A stretch of DNA of 64,000 nucleotides from Kineothrix sp. IPX-CK. GTDB lineage: Bacteria; Bacillota; Clostridia; Lachnospirales; Lachnospiraceae. The notes under the pieces were generated by a model. The model was given only the letters and a program-made list of their open reading frames with translations. It did not search any database and was not told the DNA's origin. The position numbers and the translations under genes are program-made. Shown piece after piece: positions 9,342-18,412 of this stretch (position 1 is the stretch's first letter; every line of letters begins with the position of its first letter). The stretch lies in contig NZ_CP146256.1 in assembly GCF_039134705.1 (NCBI RefSeq), positions 2,046,001-2,110,000 of the forward strand, written 5' to 3'.

Positions 9342-9914
9342 ATGAAAGATATAACAATAAGAAGACCTGGAATAGAGGAACGCGAGAGCATCCATACCTT
9401 TTTTGAAGAGATGCTCGTGGATACATTTGAGAAAAATAATGTATCTGATATGAAGGAATTGCTTCAGGAAGAGATTTTGGATAAAAAAAGATATATTGCA
9501 CAGGATTTCGAGACGGAGGGGGAGGAAAGGTTTTTCCTTTTGGCGGAGCATAAAGGTGAAATCATCGGTTCCATCGAATACGGGCCTTCCAATGATTTGT
9601 TGAATTCGTGTACGGGAGGGGAGTTTAAGGACATGCTGGAAATCGGTACGGTTTTTGTGCGTCCTGATTGGCAGAAAAGAGGCATTTCTGTCTTATTAAT
9701 GTATTCGCTGTTCGAGGAATTGAAGGAAAAGAGGGTGGAGGAAGTCTGCTTTGACAGCGGATATAAGATAGCTCAGGGTATATGGTGTAAAAGGTTCGGC
9801 AGCCCGGCGTATTATCTGGAAAATTACTGGGGCGAGGGCTTCCATCACATGGTATGGAGAGTGAAAGTAAAGGAAGCGTTAGTCAGGTTTGCGCCTAAGG
9901 CGGTAGAGCCTTAA
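9342..9914 (+). CDS. GNAT family N-acetyltransferase
   Basis: Predicted acetyl-CoA-dependent acetyltransferase, 190 aa, cytoplasmic, substrate unknown. The fold is suggested by the order ITIRRPGIEERESI (beta1), GEIIGSIEYGP (beta3), EIGTVFVRPDWQKRGISVLL (beta4 and acetyl-CoA loop, here QKRGIS) and the C-terminal beta5 region. The start at 9342 follows AGAAGGAG by 13 nt and gives the usual family length; an in-frame ATG at 9192 would overlap the preceding hairpin. No operon partner is obvious. Confidence 0.8.
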   Translation: MKDITIRRPGIEERESIHTFFEEMLVDTFEKNNVSDMKELLQEEILDKKRYIAQDFETEGEERFFLLAEHKGEIIGSIEYGPSNDLLNSCTGGEFKDMLEIGTVFVRPDWQKRGISVLLMYSLFEELKEKRVEEVCFDSGYKIAQGIWCKRFGSPAYYLENYWGEGFHHMVWRVKVKEALVRFAPKAVEP

Positions 9915-10101
9915 ATCTGATCAGAGATTTTCACAGGCAAGAAAAATATCGTAAAGAGCGCGATGGGGTATTGAAAGCCTTGCGAACTGAATCGGATGAA
10001 TGACAGCATAAGGGTAGCCGGAGGTTGCTGCTAAAAAAGGAAAGCGGGTAAAAAGAGTGTTATTTATGCACTTATCGATATAATTGTCTCATAATTCGAC
10101 T
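9915..10101. other. Intergenic region before the chemotaxis receptor
   Basis: No gene recognised. A short inverted repeat AAATCT/AGATTT (9913-9930) touches the acetyltransferase stop codon. The rest is moderately G+C-rich without a recognised riboswitch or RNA motif. Confidence 0.4.
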
Positions 10102-10130
10102 TTGAAATGTACTTATATTCGTGGTATAAT
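10102..10130 (+). promoter_or_regulatory. Sigma-A-type promoter of the soluble receptor gene
   Basis: TTGAAA at 10102-10107, a 17-bp spacer, and TATAAT at 10125-10130 preceded by TGG (extended -10). It drives transcription of the chemotaxis receptor, whose start is about 90 nt downstream. Confidence 0.75.
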
Positions 10131-10221
10131 GTCCGCAGGGGCATAGTCCGAATTCGATTTTACATTTTGCTTATGGATGGGAATGGGAATAGAAGGTACA
10201 AGGAGAATAGGAGAAGGTAAG

Positions 10222-12147
10222 ATGAAGAGAAGAAAAAGGGGTTATAGCAGTAAAGAGTTAATGGAAAAGCTCTCCCGGTGGGACTTTATGGACGAGTCAG
10301 ATACACCGGAAGGAGAAGAGCTTTACGGGCAGTTGTGGAAGCAATATAAGGATTTCTTTTACCGCTTCTGCGGGGATTTCGATACGGTCAAGATTATTTC
10401 GGAGCAATTTGAAGGAATCATTGAAGGAATGTTGGAGTCCTCGGACAGCATCGGCTTTGCCGCACAATACATATCGGACGGTTCCAAGCGGCAGAGAGAG
10501 GAAATCAATTCCTGCGAAAATATCGCGGAGATATTAGCGGACAAGATCAATATGATGGGAGATAAATCGAAGGATTTGATCGACTCCGCGAAAGAGATGG
10601 GAGAAATCAGCGATAGCGGTAAGGTTGCCGTGGAGAATCTGACACTTAGCCAGAACAGTAACCAGACCGTGAACAATGCGATCATTACGGAAATCTATCA
10701 ATTGCTGGAAATGACCAAGAATATCACCGGCATTACGGAGCAGCTCAATGAAATCGCAGACCAGACTAATCTGCTTTCCCTGAACGCTTCTATAGAAGCG
10801 GCGAGAGCGGGAGAAGCGGGAAAGGGCTTTGCGGTAGTTGCGGATGAGATAAGAAAGCTGTCTGACGAAAGCCATCGCGCCAGTGAGACGATCAGCCGGA
10901 ATATAACGGAGATCATGGAGCAGCTTAACCAGTTGAAATCGGCGGTAGACAGTTCAAGAGATACTTTCGAGCAGCAGGAAAAAGCAGTAACTGAGGTGAT
11001 CGAGGCATTCAGCAGAATTGATAATCATGTGGAAGGCTTTGTATCCGATCAGGAGCTCTTTTACAGAGAAGTTAACGGACTTGGAGAGCAGAAGGAGAGC
11101 CTGTTGGATTCCTTTAGAAATATCCTCGCAGTAAATCAGGAGTCCGTGGCTTCTACGGAAGAGGTGGCGTCTCTTACCATGAGCCAGAGCAGCACAGTAA
11201 AGACTATGGAGAAGATGGCAGGTAAGCTAAACGAAGGCGTTGGAGTATTATCCTCTGACTTATCCAAGATCCAGATAAAGAAGGAAGAAAGAAGACAGCA
11301 GAAGATAGCTATGATTTTTGACATCGACTGCGATTTCTGGGAGCCGACAGCGAGGGACGCGAGAAAAACAGCTAAGGCTTTGCATTATGAGCTGGAGATT
11401 TTTGCTCCGAAGTCCAGAAACCAGGGAGCGGAGGAAATGCTTAAAGCGCTGGAAAGTTTCGTGGAAAGAAAGTTCGATGCCATTGTCATAAGCCCTATTG
11501 ATAGTCCGCAGATTCGCCAGTTGCTGAAATCGGCATCACAAAACGGAACGAAGATTATTTTCATTAATTCCGCCTTGGAGGGCGTGGATTATGAAGCGCT
11601 GATAGAAACTAACGGTTACGAGCTGGGTAAAAATGCGTCGAAGGCTGCTAAGCAGCTTTTAAGCGGCGGCGGGGAGGCAATAGTTGGACTTTGGTCAGAT
11701 ATCAAGATTCAATCCATAGAAAACAGGGCACAGGGTTTTGTGGACGCATTGACAAAGGAAGGCATTACCGTACATAAAATAGATATTCCAAGCAATCCCA
11801 CCAAGAAGGATGTGGAGGCTGTGATGAGTCGGATTCGGAAGGATTATCCGAATGTAAAAGTAATTTACGCTACGGACGTACTCTGGGGTGTGGCTTACGG
11901 AAGCTTTGCAGGGCATCAAGGCACGGGCATTAAGATCGTAACAGTAGATTTCACCGCCGATATTGCCGCACAGATAAAGAGAGGCGGAATCGATGTGGCG
12001 ATTGCACAGCGGGCATTCTCTTGGGGAAGTATGTCCCTGGATTTCCTTGCAGATGTATTTCAAGGAAAATCTGTTGCCCGTTATACAGATACGGGAACTT
12101 ATGAGGTGAACGGGAGTAACCTCGCTTTATACGAAAAAAGAATGTAA
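10222..12147 (+). CDS. Soluble methyl-accepting chemotaxis receptor fused to a PBP1-like ligand domain
   Basis: A 641-aa protein with no signal peptide or membrane helix. Residues about 55-345 form the long coiled-coil hairpin of a chemoreceptor, with the universal CheA/CheW-binding tip [18 protein letters not shown] at about 178-195. Residues about 361-641 look like a type I periplasmic sugar-binding protein ([47 protein letters not shown]). The receptor half precedes the ligand half, and both should be cytoplasmic, so it may sense an internal sugar or metabolite. The start at 10222 follows TAGGAGAAGG; an in-frame ATG at 10177 has a poorer site. Single-gene transcript with its own promoter and terminator. 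Confidence 0.88.
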   Translation: MKRRKRGYSSKELMEKLSRWDFMDESDTPEGEELYGQLWKQYKDFFYRFCGDFDTVKIISEQFEGIIEGMLESSDSIGFAAQYISDGSKRQREEINSCENIAEILADKINMMGDKSKDLIDSAKEMGEISDSGKVAVENLTLSQNSNQTVNNAIITEIYQLLEMTKNITGITEQLNEIADQTNLLSLNASIEAARAGEAGKGFAVVADEIRKLSDESHRASETISRNITEIMEQLNQLKSAVDSSRDTFEQQEKAVTEVIEAFSRIDNHVEGFVSDQELFYREVNGLGEQKESLLDSFRNILAVNQESVASTEEVASLTMSQSSTVKTMEKMAGKLNEGVGVLSSDLSKIQIKKEERRQQKIAMIFDIDCDFWEPTARDARKTAKALHYELEIFAPKSRNQGAEEMLKALESFVERKFDAIVISPIDSPQIRQLLKSASQNGTKIIFINSALEGVDYEALIETNGYELGKNASKAAKQLLSGGGEAIVGLWSDIKIQSIENRAQGFVDALTKEGITVHKIDIPSNPTKKDVEAVMSRIRKDYPNVKVIYATDVLWGVAYGSFAGHQGTGIKIVTVDFTADIAAQIKRGGIDVAIAQRAFSWGSMSLDFLADVFQGKSVARYTDTGTYEVNGSNLALYEKRM

Positions 12148-12174
12148 TTTTCATGTGCACGACAGAATTCAGTG

Positions 12175-12212
12175 GTCTGACGGATTTCATATTATCCGTC
12201 AGACTTTGTATA
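12175..12212 (+). terminator. Rho-independent terminator of the receptor gene
   Basis: Perfect 11-bp stem GTCTGACGGAT (12175-12185) with ATCCGTCAGAC (12194-12204), 8-nt loop, followed by TTTGTATAT, 27 nt after the stop codon. Confidence 0.8.
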
Positions 12213-12279
12213 TGGGCTTTAGCCTGTTGAGTGTGACGGAGTTTCTCAAAAGAGAAACGTAGACATACGAAACAAAAAT

Positions 12280-12298
12280 CCCCCTGCTTTGCGGGGGG
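12280..12298 (+). repeat. Left subterminal hairpin of the IS200-type element
   Basis: CCCCCTGC and GCGGGGGG form an 8-bp stem with a T-G pair and a TTT loop. TnpA of this family recognises such imperfect hairpins near the ends. It lacks a T-run, and the receptor gene already has its own terminator, so an IS origin is more likely. Confidence 0.5.
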
Positions 12299-12318
12299 AG
12301 GCAGATTGTTATACAAAA

Positions 12319-12382
12319 AAATCACCTTTCCGTTATGATAGAGTTGTTCAAGCTACTACAATAACGAAAGGAAAGGTGATTT
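12319..12382 (+). promoter_or_regulatory. Inverted repeat hiding the tnpA ribosome site
   Basis: AAATCACCTTTCCGTTAT (12319-12336) pairs with ATAACG plus GAAAGGTGATTT (12361-12366 and 12371-12382), leaving an AAAG bulge. The right arm contains the tnpA ribosome-binding site GGAAAGG. IS200 elements are known to use such a 5' stem-loop to block translation and read-through; the same role is inferred here. Confidence 0.65.
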
Positions 12383-12384
12383 TA

Positions 12385-12840
12385 ATGGCAAACAAAAGTA
12401 ATGACATGGCACATACAAAGTGGATGTGCAAGTATCACATTGTTTTCACTCCAAAGTATAGACGAAAAATAATATATAATCAATATAAAGAAAGTATCAG
12501 AGATATTCTGAAACAGTTATGTTCTTACAAAGGAGTGGAGATTATCGAAGGGCATCTTATGCCCGATCATATCCATATGTTAGTGAGCATACCGCCTAAG
12601 ATGAGTATTTCAAGTTTTATGGGATACTTAAAAGGCAAGAGTGCACTTATGATTTTTGATAAGCACGCAAATTTGAAGTATAAATTTGGGAACAGACATT
12701 TCTGGTCAGAAGGATACTATGTGAGCACAGTAGGACTTAACGAGGCAACAATAAAAAAGTATATACAGGATCAGGAAAAAGCAGACATACTACAAGATAA
12801 AATAAGTGTGAAGGAGTATGAGGACCCCTTTAAGGGGTAG
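12385..12840 (+). CDS. tnpA: IS200/IS605 family transposase TnpA (HUH Y1)
   Basis: A 151-aa single-strand DNA transposase, the usual length for IS200 TnpA. The HUH metal-binding motif is H62-I-H64 in LMPDHIHMLV, and the catalytic tyrosine is Y126 in IKKYIQDQE. The N-terminal KYHIVFTPKYRRK and the C-terminal EDPFKG are typical. The ATG at 12385 is preceded by AAAGGAAAGG, which is buried in the inverted repeat just upstream. The gene appears intact, without frameshift or stop. Confidence 0.95.
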   Translation: MANKSNDMAHTKWMCKYHIVFTPKYRRKIIYNQYKESIRDILKQLCSYKGVEIIEGHLMPDHIHMLVSIPPKMSISSFMGYLKGKSALMIFDKHANLKYKFGNRHFWSEGYYVSTVGLNEATIKKYIQDQEKADILQDKISVKEYEDPFKG

Positions 12841-12983
12841 CCGAGTAATACAAGCGCTGCTTCAGCGGCTGCGACGAGTCAATGGCGTAGTGGCTTGAAC
12901 AAAGTGAAAGCCAGCGTCTTTAGGCGCTGGCCGGTAACAGAGGCTTATAGCCTCAGAGCAAACCACGTCTTTTAGGCGTGGTT
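12841..12983 (+). repeat. Hairpin-rich right part of the IS200-type element
   Basis: Several hairpins follow one another: CGCTG/CAGCG (12855-12867), GCCAGCG/CGCTGGC (12910-12931), GAGGC/GCCTC (12940-12954) and AACCACG/CGTGGTT (12961-12983). The second and fourth share the loop-side sequence CGTC-TTTA-GGCG, extended by T-G and C-G pairs. The last is probably the right-end hairpin recognised by TnpA. The whole could also be transcribed as a structured RNA; this is not established. Confidence 0.6.
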
Positions 12984-13032
12984 CTGATTGTAATAGGGAA
13001 GTACGTCCTATAAAAGAAAGGAAGATAACGTT

Positions 13033-14211
13033 ATGAACAATTTTAAGTATTTTACTCCTACGAAAGTCATTTTTGGCAGAGGAACGGAGAATCAGGCAGG
13101 GGCACTTGTAAAGGAGACAGGCTGTAAGAAGGTGCTGATTCATTACGGCAAAGGCAGCGTGGAGAAATCGGGCTTGCTCGGGCGAATAAAAGCTTCTTTG
13201 GAAGCGGAGCAAATTGCTTATACCGAACTTGGCGGCGTGGTTCCCAATCCGAGATTATCTCTCGTTTATGAGGGAATCGAACTGTCCAAAAAGGAGGGCG
13301 TGGATTTCATTCTCGCTATAGGAGGAGGCAGCGTCATAGACTCGGCAAAGGCCATCGGCTACGGAATGGTAAACAGCGGCAATGTCTGGGATTTTTATGC
13401 TCATGAGAGGGAAGCTTCGGCTTGTATGCCTGTCGGAGTGGTGCTGACGCTTGCGGCTACCGGAAGTGAAATGAGCAGCTCCTCGGTAATTACTAATGAG
13501 ACTGGCTGGAGTAAGCGAGGCTATAACAACAATCTTAGCCGCCCGGTATTCGCCATCATGAATCCTGAGCTGACGATGACTCTTCCCCCCTTTCAGACGG
13601 AATGCGGCTGTACGGATATACTGATGCATACCATGGAGCGCTATTTCACCTCCGCAGGCAATATGGAAATCACCGACGGCATTGCGGAAGCGCTGATGCG
13701 CACCGTTATCTCCAATGCAAGGATTCTTTTGGACGAACCTGAAAATTATAATGCCCGCGCTGAGGTCATGTGGGCAGGAAGCCTTTCTCATAATGGATTG
13801 ACAGGCTGTGGAAACGGAGGAGATGACTTCGCCACTCATGGACTGGAGCATGAGGTCAGCGGATTGTTTGATGTGGCCCATGGGGCCGGTTTGGCAGCGT
13901 TATGGGGAAGCTGGGCGAGATATGTTCATAAGGACTGCCTACCGCGGTTTTATCGCTTTGCGGTAAATGTAATGGGAATAGCGGACAAAGGTTCTTTGGA
14001 AGAAATCGCTCTAAAGGGCATCGAGGCGATGGAAATCTTTTTCCGTTCTATCGGGATGCCTACCTCTTTTCACGATCTGGAGATTGAGCCTACGGAGCAG
14101 GAAATGAAGCTTATGGCTAAAAAGTGCAGCACGGCGGCTGGAGGACGAAAAGGCTCGGCGAAAGTGCTTTACGAGGCCGATATGCTTGCGATCTATGAAA
14201 TGGCAAGATAG
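13033..14211 (+). CDS. Iron-containing alcohol dehydrogenase (butanol dehydrogenase-like)
   Basis: Cytoplasmic NAD(P)H-dependent group III alcohol dehydrogenase, 392 aa, reducing aldehydes to alcohols during fermentation. GGGSVIDSAK (97-106) binds the cofactor. The metal ligands are visible: D195 and H199 in CTDILMHT, H269 in FATHGLEH and H283 in VAHGAGLA. The ATG is preceded by GAAAGGAAG. The IS200-type element lies directly upstream and no clear promoter is seen between them, so the insertion may have separated this gene from its promoter. It resembles BdhA/YugJ-type enzymes; the actual substrate is unknown. Confidence 0.92.
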   Translation: MNNFKYFTPTKVIFGRGTENQAGALVKETGCKKVLIHYGKGSVEKSGLLGRIKASLEAEQIAYTELGGVVPNPRLSLVYEGIELSKKEGVDFILAIGGGSVIDSAKAIGYGMVNSGNVWDFYAHEREASACMPVGVVLTLAATGSEMSSSSVITNETGWSKRGYNNNLSRPVFAIMNPELTMTLPPFQTECGCTDILMHTMERYFTSAGNMEITDGIAEALMRTVISNARILLDEPENYNARAEVMWAGSLSHNGLTGCGNGGDDFATHGLEHEVSGLFDVAHGAGLAALWGSWARYVHKDCLPRFYRFAVNVMGIADKGSLEEIALKGIEAMEIFFRSIGMPTSFHDLEIEPTEQEMKLMAKKCSTAAGGRKGSAKVLYEADMLAIYEMAR

Positions 14212-14286
14212 TAAGGCTCTTCGTTTATGCTTTTATCCATATTTGCTGAGCGGATTAATTTACATAATTTGGAGTGCCCGCGAGAA

Positions 14287-14315
14287 TTGTTATTTATAGT
14301 CGCCTTTTGTATAAT
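14287..14315 (+). promoter_or_regulatory. Sigma-A-type promoter of the glucosaminidase-lipoprotein pair
   Basis: TTGTTA at 14287-14292, 17-bp spacer, TATAAT at 14310-14315, 55 nt before the start codon of the secreted glucosaminidase. Confidence 0.7.
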
Positions 14316-14370
14316 GAAAGGGTGTTTGTAAAGGGGAAGGTACAGGCGATAAGAAAGGCAAGAGTATTAT

Positions 14371-16629
14371 ATGAGAAAACTTACGGCACTGTTAGCGGCT
14401 TCGATTTTACTGGCATATTTATTCCCCGTTCCGGCAGCAGCTTTTCCGGTGGTGACAGAAGTGAACTCTGATTTGGAGAAGAGTTCGGTAAGTGAAAATG
14501 ACGTAAATGACGTAGATACTATAATGGATGAAGCGGATACTCTAAATGGGACAGAATTAGAGAAACCGCCGGAGGAGGAAGAATCCGTAACTTCTGCAGC
14601 AGCAGATACAGACAAAACAAAAGAAGCGGCGGCACGGATGGAAGAAGCATCGAATGCTTTAAAGAATATTTTAGAAGACCATACGGTAATAGCACTCGTC
14701 TATTTGTGCGATGAATATTCTATACGAGCAGAAGCTTCGTATGACAGCGGCGTGGCGGTAACAGTTCCCAGTGGGCAGCAGGTGCAGATTAAGGATGTTC
14801 TTGAGGATGAAAATGGTGAGCTGTGGGTGTATGTTACCCTGTATTTCCAAGAAGCAGAATATAACGGATATATTCCCAGAGCTTATCTTGCATGTTCAGA
14901 TGAACTGTTTCTGGAATGGGAGGAATCTTATAATAGCGATTCTGGTAAAATGCTTCCCTTTGCGGCCAGAAACACTGTTCAGTTTTATGCGGACATCGAG
15001 CAATTTCCCGATAGCTATAAGGCGGCGCTGACGGCGTTAAAGCAAACGCATCCCAAATGGACCTTTGTAAAAATGAATACCAATTTAGACTGGAATTATG
15101 TCGTATCGGAAGAAATAAAGGATGGAAGAAGCCTGGTAGAATCTTATTTGCCGGCTTATATGCAGGAAGGCAAATACAGTGAGAACTGGTCTTATGCGTC
15201 AAAGGGAGCGTTAGAGCATTATCTCGATCCCAGGAATGGTCTGAATGAGTCCGGCATCTTCCAGTTTGAACTCCTTACATATAACGAATCCTATCATACA
15301 CAAGCGGCCGTTCAGAGTTTTTTGAATCAGACATTCATGGCCGGTACGGCTCCAGGGACCTCGCTTACTTATGCTAATATATTTTGGACGGTAGGATCAT
15401 CGTTAAAAGTAAGCCCGTTCCATCTCGCTTGCAGAGTATACCAGGAACAGGGAAAAGGAACCTCTTCTTTGATTTCCGGAACCTATCCCGGGTACATAGG
15501 ATATTACAATTATTTTAATATCGGAGCGACGGGAAACAGCGACAATGCAGTGATAGAAAGCGGGCTTGCCAAAGCGAAAGCAGAGGGATGGACAGATGGA
15601 TATACCTCGATTTTAGGCGGTGCTAAAGTTATCTCTCAAAATTATATATTAAAAGGGCAGGATACCCTGTATTTACAGAAGTTCGATGTGGATGGGAGCT
15701 ATAACGGCCTGTTCTGGCACCAGTATATGCAAAATATATGTGCTCCGGCTAATGAGGGAGAGAACATACGCAAGCTATATAACAGTACCGGCTCGCTGGA
15801 CAATACATTCGTTTTTAAGATACCGGTCTATAGCAATATGCCGTCGGATGCATGTCCTATACCTACCGTATCCTACAGTGTGTCGCTTACGCCTCCTGCG
15901 GGGTATACGGATGCAAATATTTACCTGGATGGAATCGGGTATACGGCGATTGTGCGAGACGGAAAGTATGTGGTAACAGCGGCAAACGGAAACGCGAAAA
16001 CCGCCGTAATGTATAAATATAACGGAGCAAACGTTCCGATAGGAATGTACGTCTGGACACTTAAGCATAATGGGTCCGCCTATGAAGCGGCGGCGGTTCC
16101 GGAATTGGAGGATATTCTTTCGTACCATGGCTTTTCCATCAGGATTACAGGAAAGTCCGGTATTCGTTTTAAGACGGGAATATCGTCAAGCCTTCGGTCT
16201 CAGCTTATTTCAAAGGGAACGGCCGGATATGTTCTGAAGGAATATGGAACGCTTGTGATGAACAATGCTAACAGAGCGCAGTATCCTCTTGTGAAGGGCG
16301 GAGAAAAGGTCCTGAGCGGTATGTCATATGGCAGAAATGCGAACGGAATATTGGAGGATAAAATATACGAAACCATCTCGGGAAGGCATCGGTTTACCTC
16401 AGTGCTGGTAGGCTTGCCCGCCAATCAGTATAAAACGGAATATGCCTTTCGCGGATATATTATCCTTGCCAAGGATAATTCGGAGGTGACCTTATATGGG
16501 CCTACTGTATGGAAGAGTATATATTCGCTGGCGAATCAAGTACTCTCCAGCGGTCAATATGAGAAGAATTCAAGCGCCGATTTATTTCTTAGGAAATTGA
16601 TCGAGGATGCAGATAAGGCTGGAGGCTGA
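14371..16629 (+). CDS. Secreted SH3/glucosaminidase-domain cell-wall protein
   Basis: Exported protein of 752 aa. The signal peptide covers about residues 1-24 (LTALLAASILLAYLFPVPAA). An acidic linker is followed by an SH3-like domain (about 108-175), a glucosaminidase domain (about 215-480; e.g. DPRNGLNESGIFQFELLTYN and GYIGYYNYFNIGA) and a C-terminal domain (about 565-752) with GKSGIRFKTGISSSLRSQL and YGPTVWKSIYSL, a module I recognise from other Lachnospiraceae exported proteins but cannot name. The likely role is cutting peptidoglycan glycan strands at the cell surface. A lipoprotein gene follows 34 nt downstream. Confidence 0.82.
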   Translation: MRKLTALLAASILLAYLFPVPAAAFPVVTEVNSDLEKSSVSENDVNDVDTIMDEADTLNGTELEKPPEEEESVTSAAADTDKTKEAAARMEEASNALKNILEDHTVIALVYLCDEYSIRAEASYDSGVAVTVPSGQQVQIKDVLEDENGELWVYVTLYFQEAEYNGYIPRAYLACSDELFLEWEESYNSDSGKMLPFAARNTVQFYADIEQFPDSYKAALTALKQTHPKWTFVKMNTNLDWNYVVSEEIKDGRSLVESYLPAYMQEGKYSENWSYASKGALEHYLDPRNGLNESGIFQFELLTYNESYHTQAAVQSFLNQTFMAGTAPGTSLTYANIFWTVGSSLKVSPFHLACRVYQEQGKGTSSLISGTYPGYIGYYNYFNIGATGNSDNAVIESGLAKAKAEGWTDGYTSILGGAKVISQNYILKGQDTLYLQKFDVDGSYNGLFWHQYMQNICAPANEGENIRKLYNSTGSLDNTFVFKIPVYSNMPSDACPIPTVSYSVSLTPPAGYTDANIYLDGIGYTAIVRDGKYVVTAANGNAKTAVMYKYNGANVPIGMYVWTLKHNGSAYEAAAVPELEDILSYHGFSIRITGKSGIRFKTGISSSLRSQLISKGTAGYVLKEYGTLVMNNANRAQYPLVKGGEKVLSGMSYGRNANGILEDKIYETISGRHRFTSVLVGLPANQYKTEYAFRGYIILAKDNSEVTLYGPTVWKSIYSLANQVLSSGQYEKNSSADLFLRKLIEDADKAGG

Positions 16630-16663
16630 CAGGAAGAAGATGAAAAGAGGAGAGTGTAAAGCG

Positions 16664-18370
16664 ATGAACGGTAAAATGAGGATTGCAGCTGTTTGCGCCG
16701 CATCGCTTCTGCTGCTTACAGGCGGATGTGCGCAAGCAGATAAGGGGGAGGAAGAAAACAATAAAGAAACGGCTTCGGAGCAAATGGGCGGAAGTTCTGC
16801 AGAGTCGAATCCCGGAGGAAAAAAAAGCGCTATAGAGGAATATGAAATAAAGTATGCTTCGGGAGAATTTACGTCTGATGATTATAAAGAGCTAGCCGAG
16901 TTGTATGGGAAAGAAGGAATGCGCAAGAGACAGCGCGACCTGCTGGAGCAATGCTACCGTCTATATGATGATGCGCAATGCATAGAACTATTAAATGATA
17001 TAACGGTAAACATAGAGGAGGAAAGCGATGGGATAAAGGCGGAGGCAGAACGCCTGCTTTCGAACATAAGCACCCCCGAATATTTGAACGAGGCCGCAGG
17101 AATACTTCTTGGAGATGACTGGCAAAGCCTTATGATGCCGAAACTGCGGGATGGCAGCAGGAGATATTATATGGCGGATGAGACGGGTAAGATTACATTT
17201 TGTTTTGAGGTAGGCTATGACGAAGCCGGTGAGAAGTATTCAAGCGTATGGTACGTAGCAGACGACGGCAGCATATCGAGTATGATGCGAAGAGAGGATA
17301 GCCTGCAGATGCTGACTTCCAATCTCGTAGACGGAAAGTACCAGGGGGCTTTTGAAGCATGGCTTTGTATGGCGGAGAGCGGAAACGTATATCATGAGAT
17401 GGGAAGCTTCGAAAACGGCGTTTGCTCCGGAGATTATACTGCGCAGGTAAGTTACGGTCATGAGGCATCCGATCTGTTCGCGCTATGGAGCAGCAGGGAA
17501 GATATGGATATGACAGAGTATACAGGAGCATTTGCAGACGGCGGTATAACGACGGTATCACAGATGGACAGTAGCCAGAGGGACGTGGTAAAAGACGGGA
17601 ACGATGAGGAAAATTATATTGTATACGCCTATACGTCAGATAAGAATGGATATTTGTTCTTGAATGTACCGGAGGAAGCGGCAACGGATTCTTTTGTCTT
17701 CGATTATTCTGTGCTGGGAATAATGTCCTATCCCGAAATTACTCCATATGAGCCGCAGATACAAAATGATTCGCAGTCTCAGGGGCAGATGATCGATAGT
17801 GGAGCTGTAAAGGTAAGAATCTTTGATTCCAATATCGAATGGTTCGATGGCAGCAGATGGCATGTGTTGGGAGCGGTAGAGGATTATCGAAAGTCAGACC
17901 CCTTCGAGGTATATGGGAAAGAAGAATTCTCTGTGGACGATGGAGACGTGGAAACAGATAACGGCAAATCCATGGTTTACGGGAACAGAGGTGTGGGAAT
18001 TATAAAGAAAGATGTGCAGGAAAGCACATCTAAGTCCTCCAAGGCAGGAGGAAGTAAAACATCGTCAGCTCCTGCTGCGTCTGGCACTACAGCACCGGCA
18101 GCACCGATTGTCTCACCTTCCGGTTCGGAAGGAAGCAGCCAGAGTAATGACGGAGGGCAAAGCGCCGGAGGCGGAAGTACAAACAACGGAGGCCAAAGTA
18201 CCGGGGGAAGTTCGGATAGCGGCGGAGGTCAAAGCTCAGGCGGCGGAAATTCGAATAGCGGAGGCGGTCAGCCCGACAGTGGGAGCGGTGGAGACAGCGG
18301 TGGTGGAGATAACGGAGGCGACAGCAGTAGCGGTGACGTAGATATTGAATGGACAGATGATATTCTCTAA
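16664..18370 (+). CDS. Lipoprotein with Gly/Ser-rich C-terminal tail, unknown function
   Basis: A 568-aa predicted lipoprotein: the signal sequence MRIAAVCAASLLLLTGGC ends in a lipobox (LTGGC). The start at 16664 follows GAGGAGAG; a second ATG at 16676 is possible. Residues 30-140 are charged and helical, the middle (about 150-400) is beta-rich and unassigned, with FDSNIEWFDGSRWHVLG-like blocks. The last ~120 residues are Ala/Pro/Ser then Gly/Ser/Gln repeats (SGGGQ-type), ending in the acidic DVDIEWTDDIL. Probably an outer-face wall-spanning protein acting with the upstream glucosaminidase; the function is not known. Confidence 0.7.
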   Translation: MNGKMRIAAVCAASLLLLTGGCAQADKGEEENNKETASEQMGGSSAESNPGGKKSAIEEYEIKYASGEFTSDDYKELAELYGKEGMRKRQRDLLEQCYRLYDDAQCIELLNDITVNIEEESDGIKAEAERLLSNISTPEYLNEAAGILLGDDWQSLMMPKLRDGSRRYYMADETGKITFCFEVGYDEAGEKYSSVWYVADDGSISSMMRREDSLQMLTSNLVDGKYQGAFEAWLCMAESGNVYHEMGSFENGVCSGDYTAQVSYGHEASDLFALWSSREDMDMTEYTGAFADGGITTVSQMDSSQRDVVKDGNDEENYIVYAYTSDKNGYLFLNVPEEAATDSFVFDYSVLGIMSYPEITPYEPQIQNDSQSQGQMIDSGAVKVRIFDSNIEWFDGSRWHVLGAVEDYRKSDPFEVYGKEEFSVDDGDVETDNGKSMVYGNRGVGIIKKDVQESTSKSSKAGGSKTSSAPAASGTTAPAAPIVSPSGSEGSSQSNDGGQSAGGGSTNNGGQSTGGSSDSGGGQSSGGGNSNSGGGQPDSGSGGDSGGGDNGGDSSSGDVDIEWTDDIL

Positions 18371-18412
18371 AAATAATGGGAGAGAGGTAAAGCGCGTATA
18401 TCATCACAATAG

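Larger units (their letters stand above)
12241..12983 (+). mobile_element. IS200-type insertion sequence (tnpA only)
   Basis: Single-strand-transposing element of the IS200/IS605 family with one gene, tnpA, and no tnpB. It has hairpins near the left side (12241-12258, 12280-12298), an internal inverted repeat over the tnpA ribosome site, and hairpins on the right side ending with AACCACG/CGTGGTT (12961-12983). These elements have no terminal inverted repeats and make no target duplication, so the exact ends cannot be fixed; the given limits are estimates. It sits between two unrelated genes and disrupts neither. Confidence 0.75.

Noticed and set aside
10049..10081. TAAA followed by ATCGATAT, resembling a sigma-28 (SigD) promoter before the receptor gene
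   Set aside because: The spacer is 21 bp where about 15 is needed; the sigma-A promoter at 10102-10130 is far better.
12241..12258. GTTTCTC/GAGAAAC hairpin as a second terminator of the receptor gene
   Set aside because: No T-run follows, and a complete terminator already lies at 12175-12212; it more likely belongs to the IS left side.
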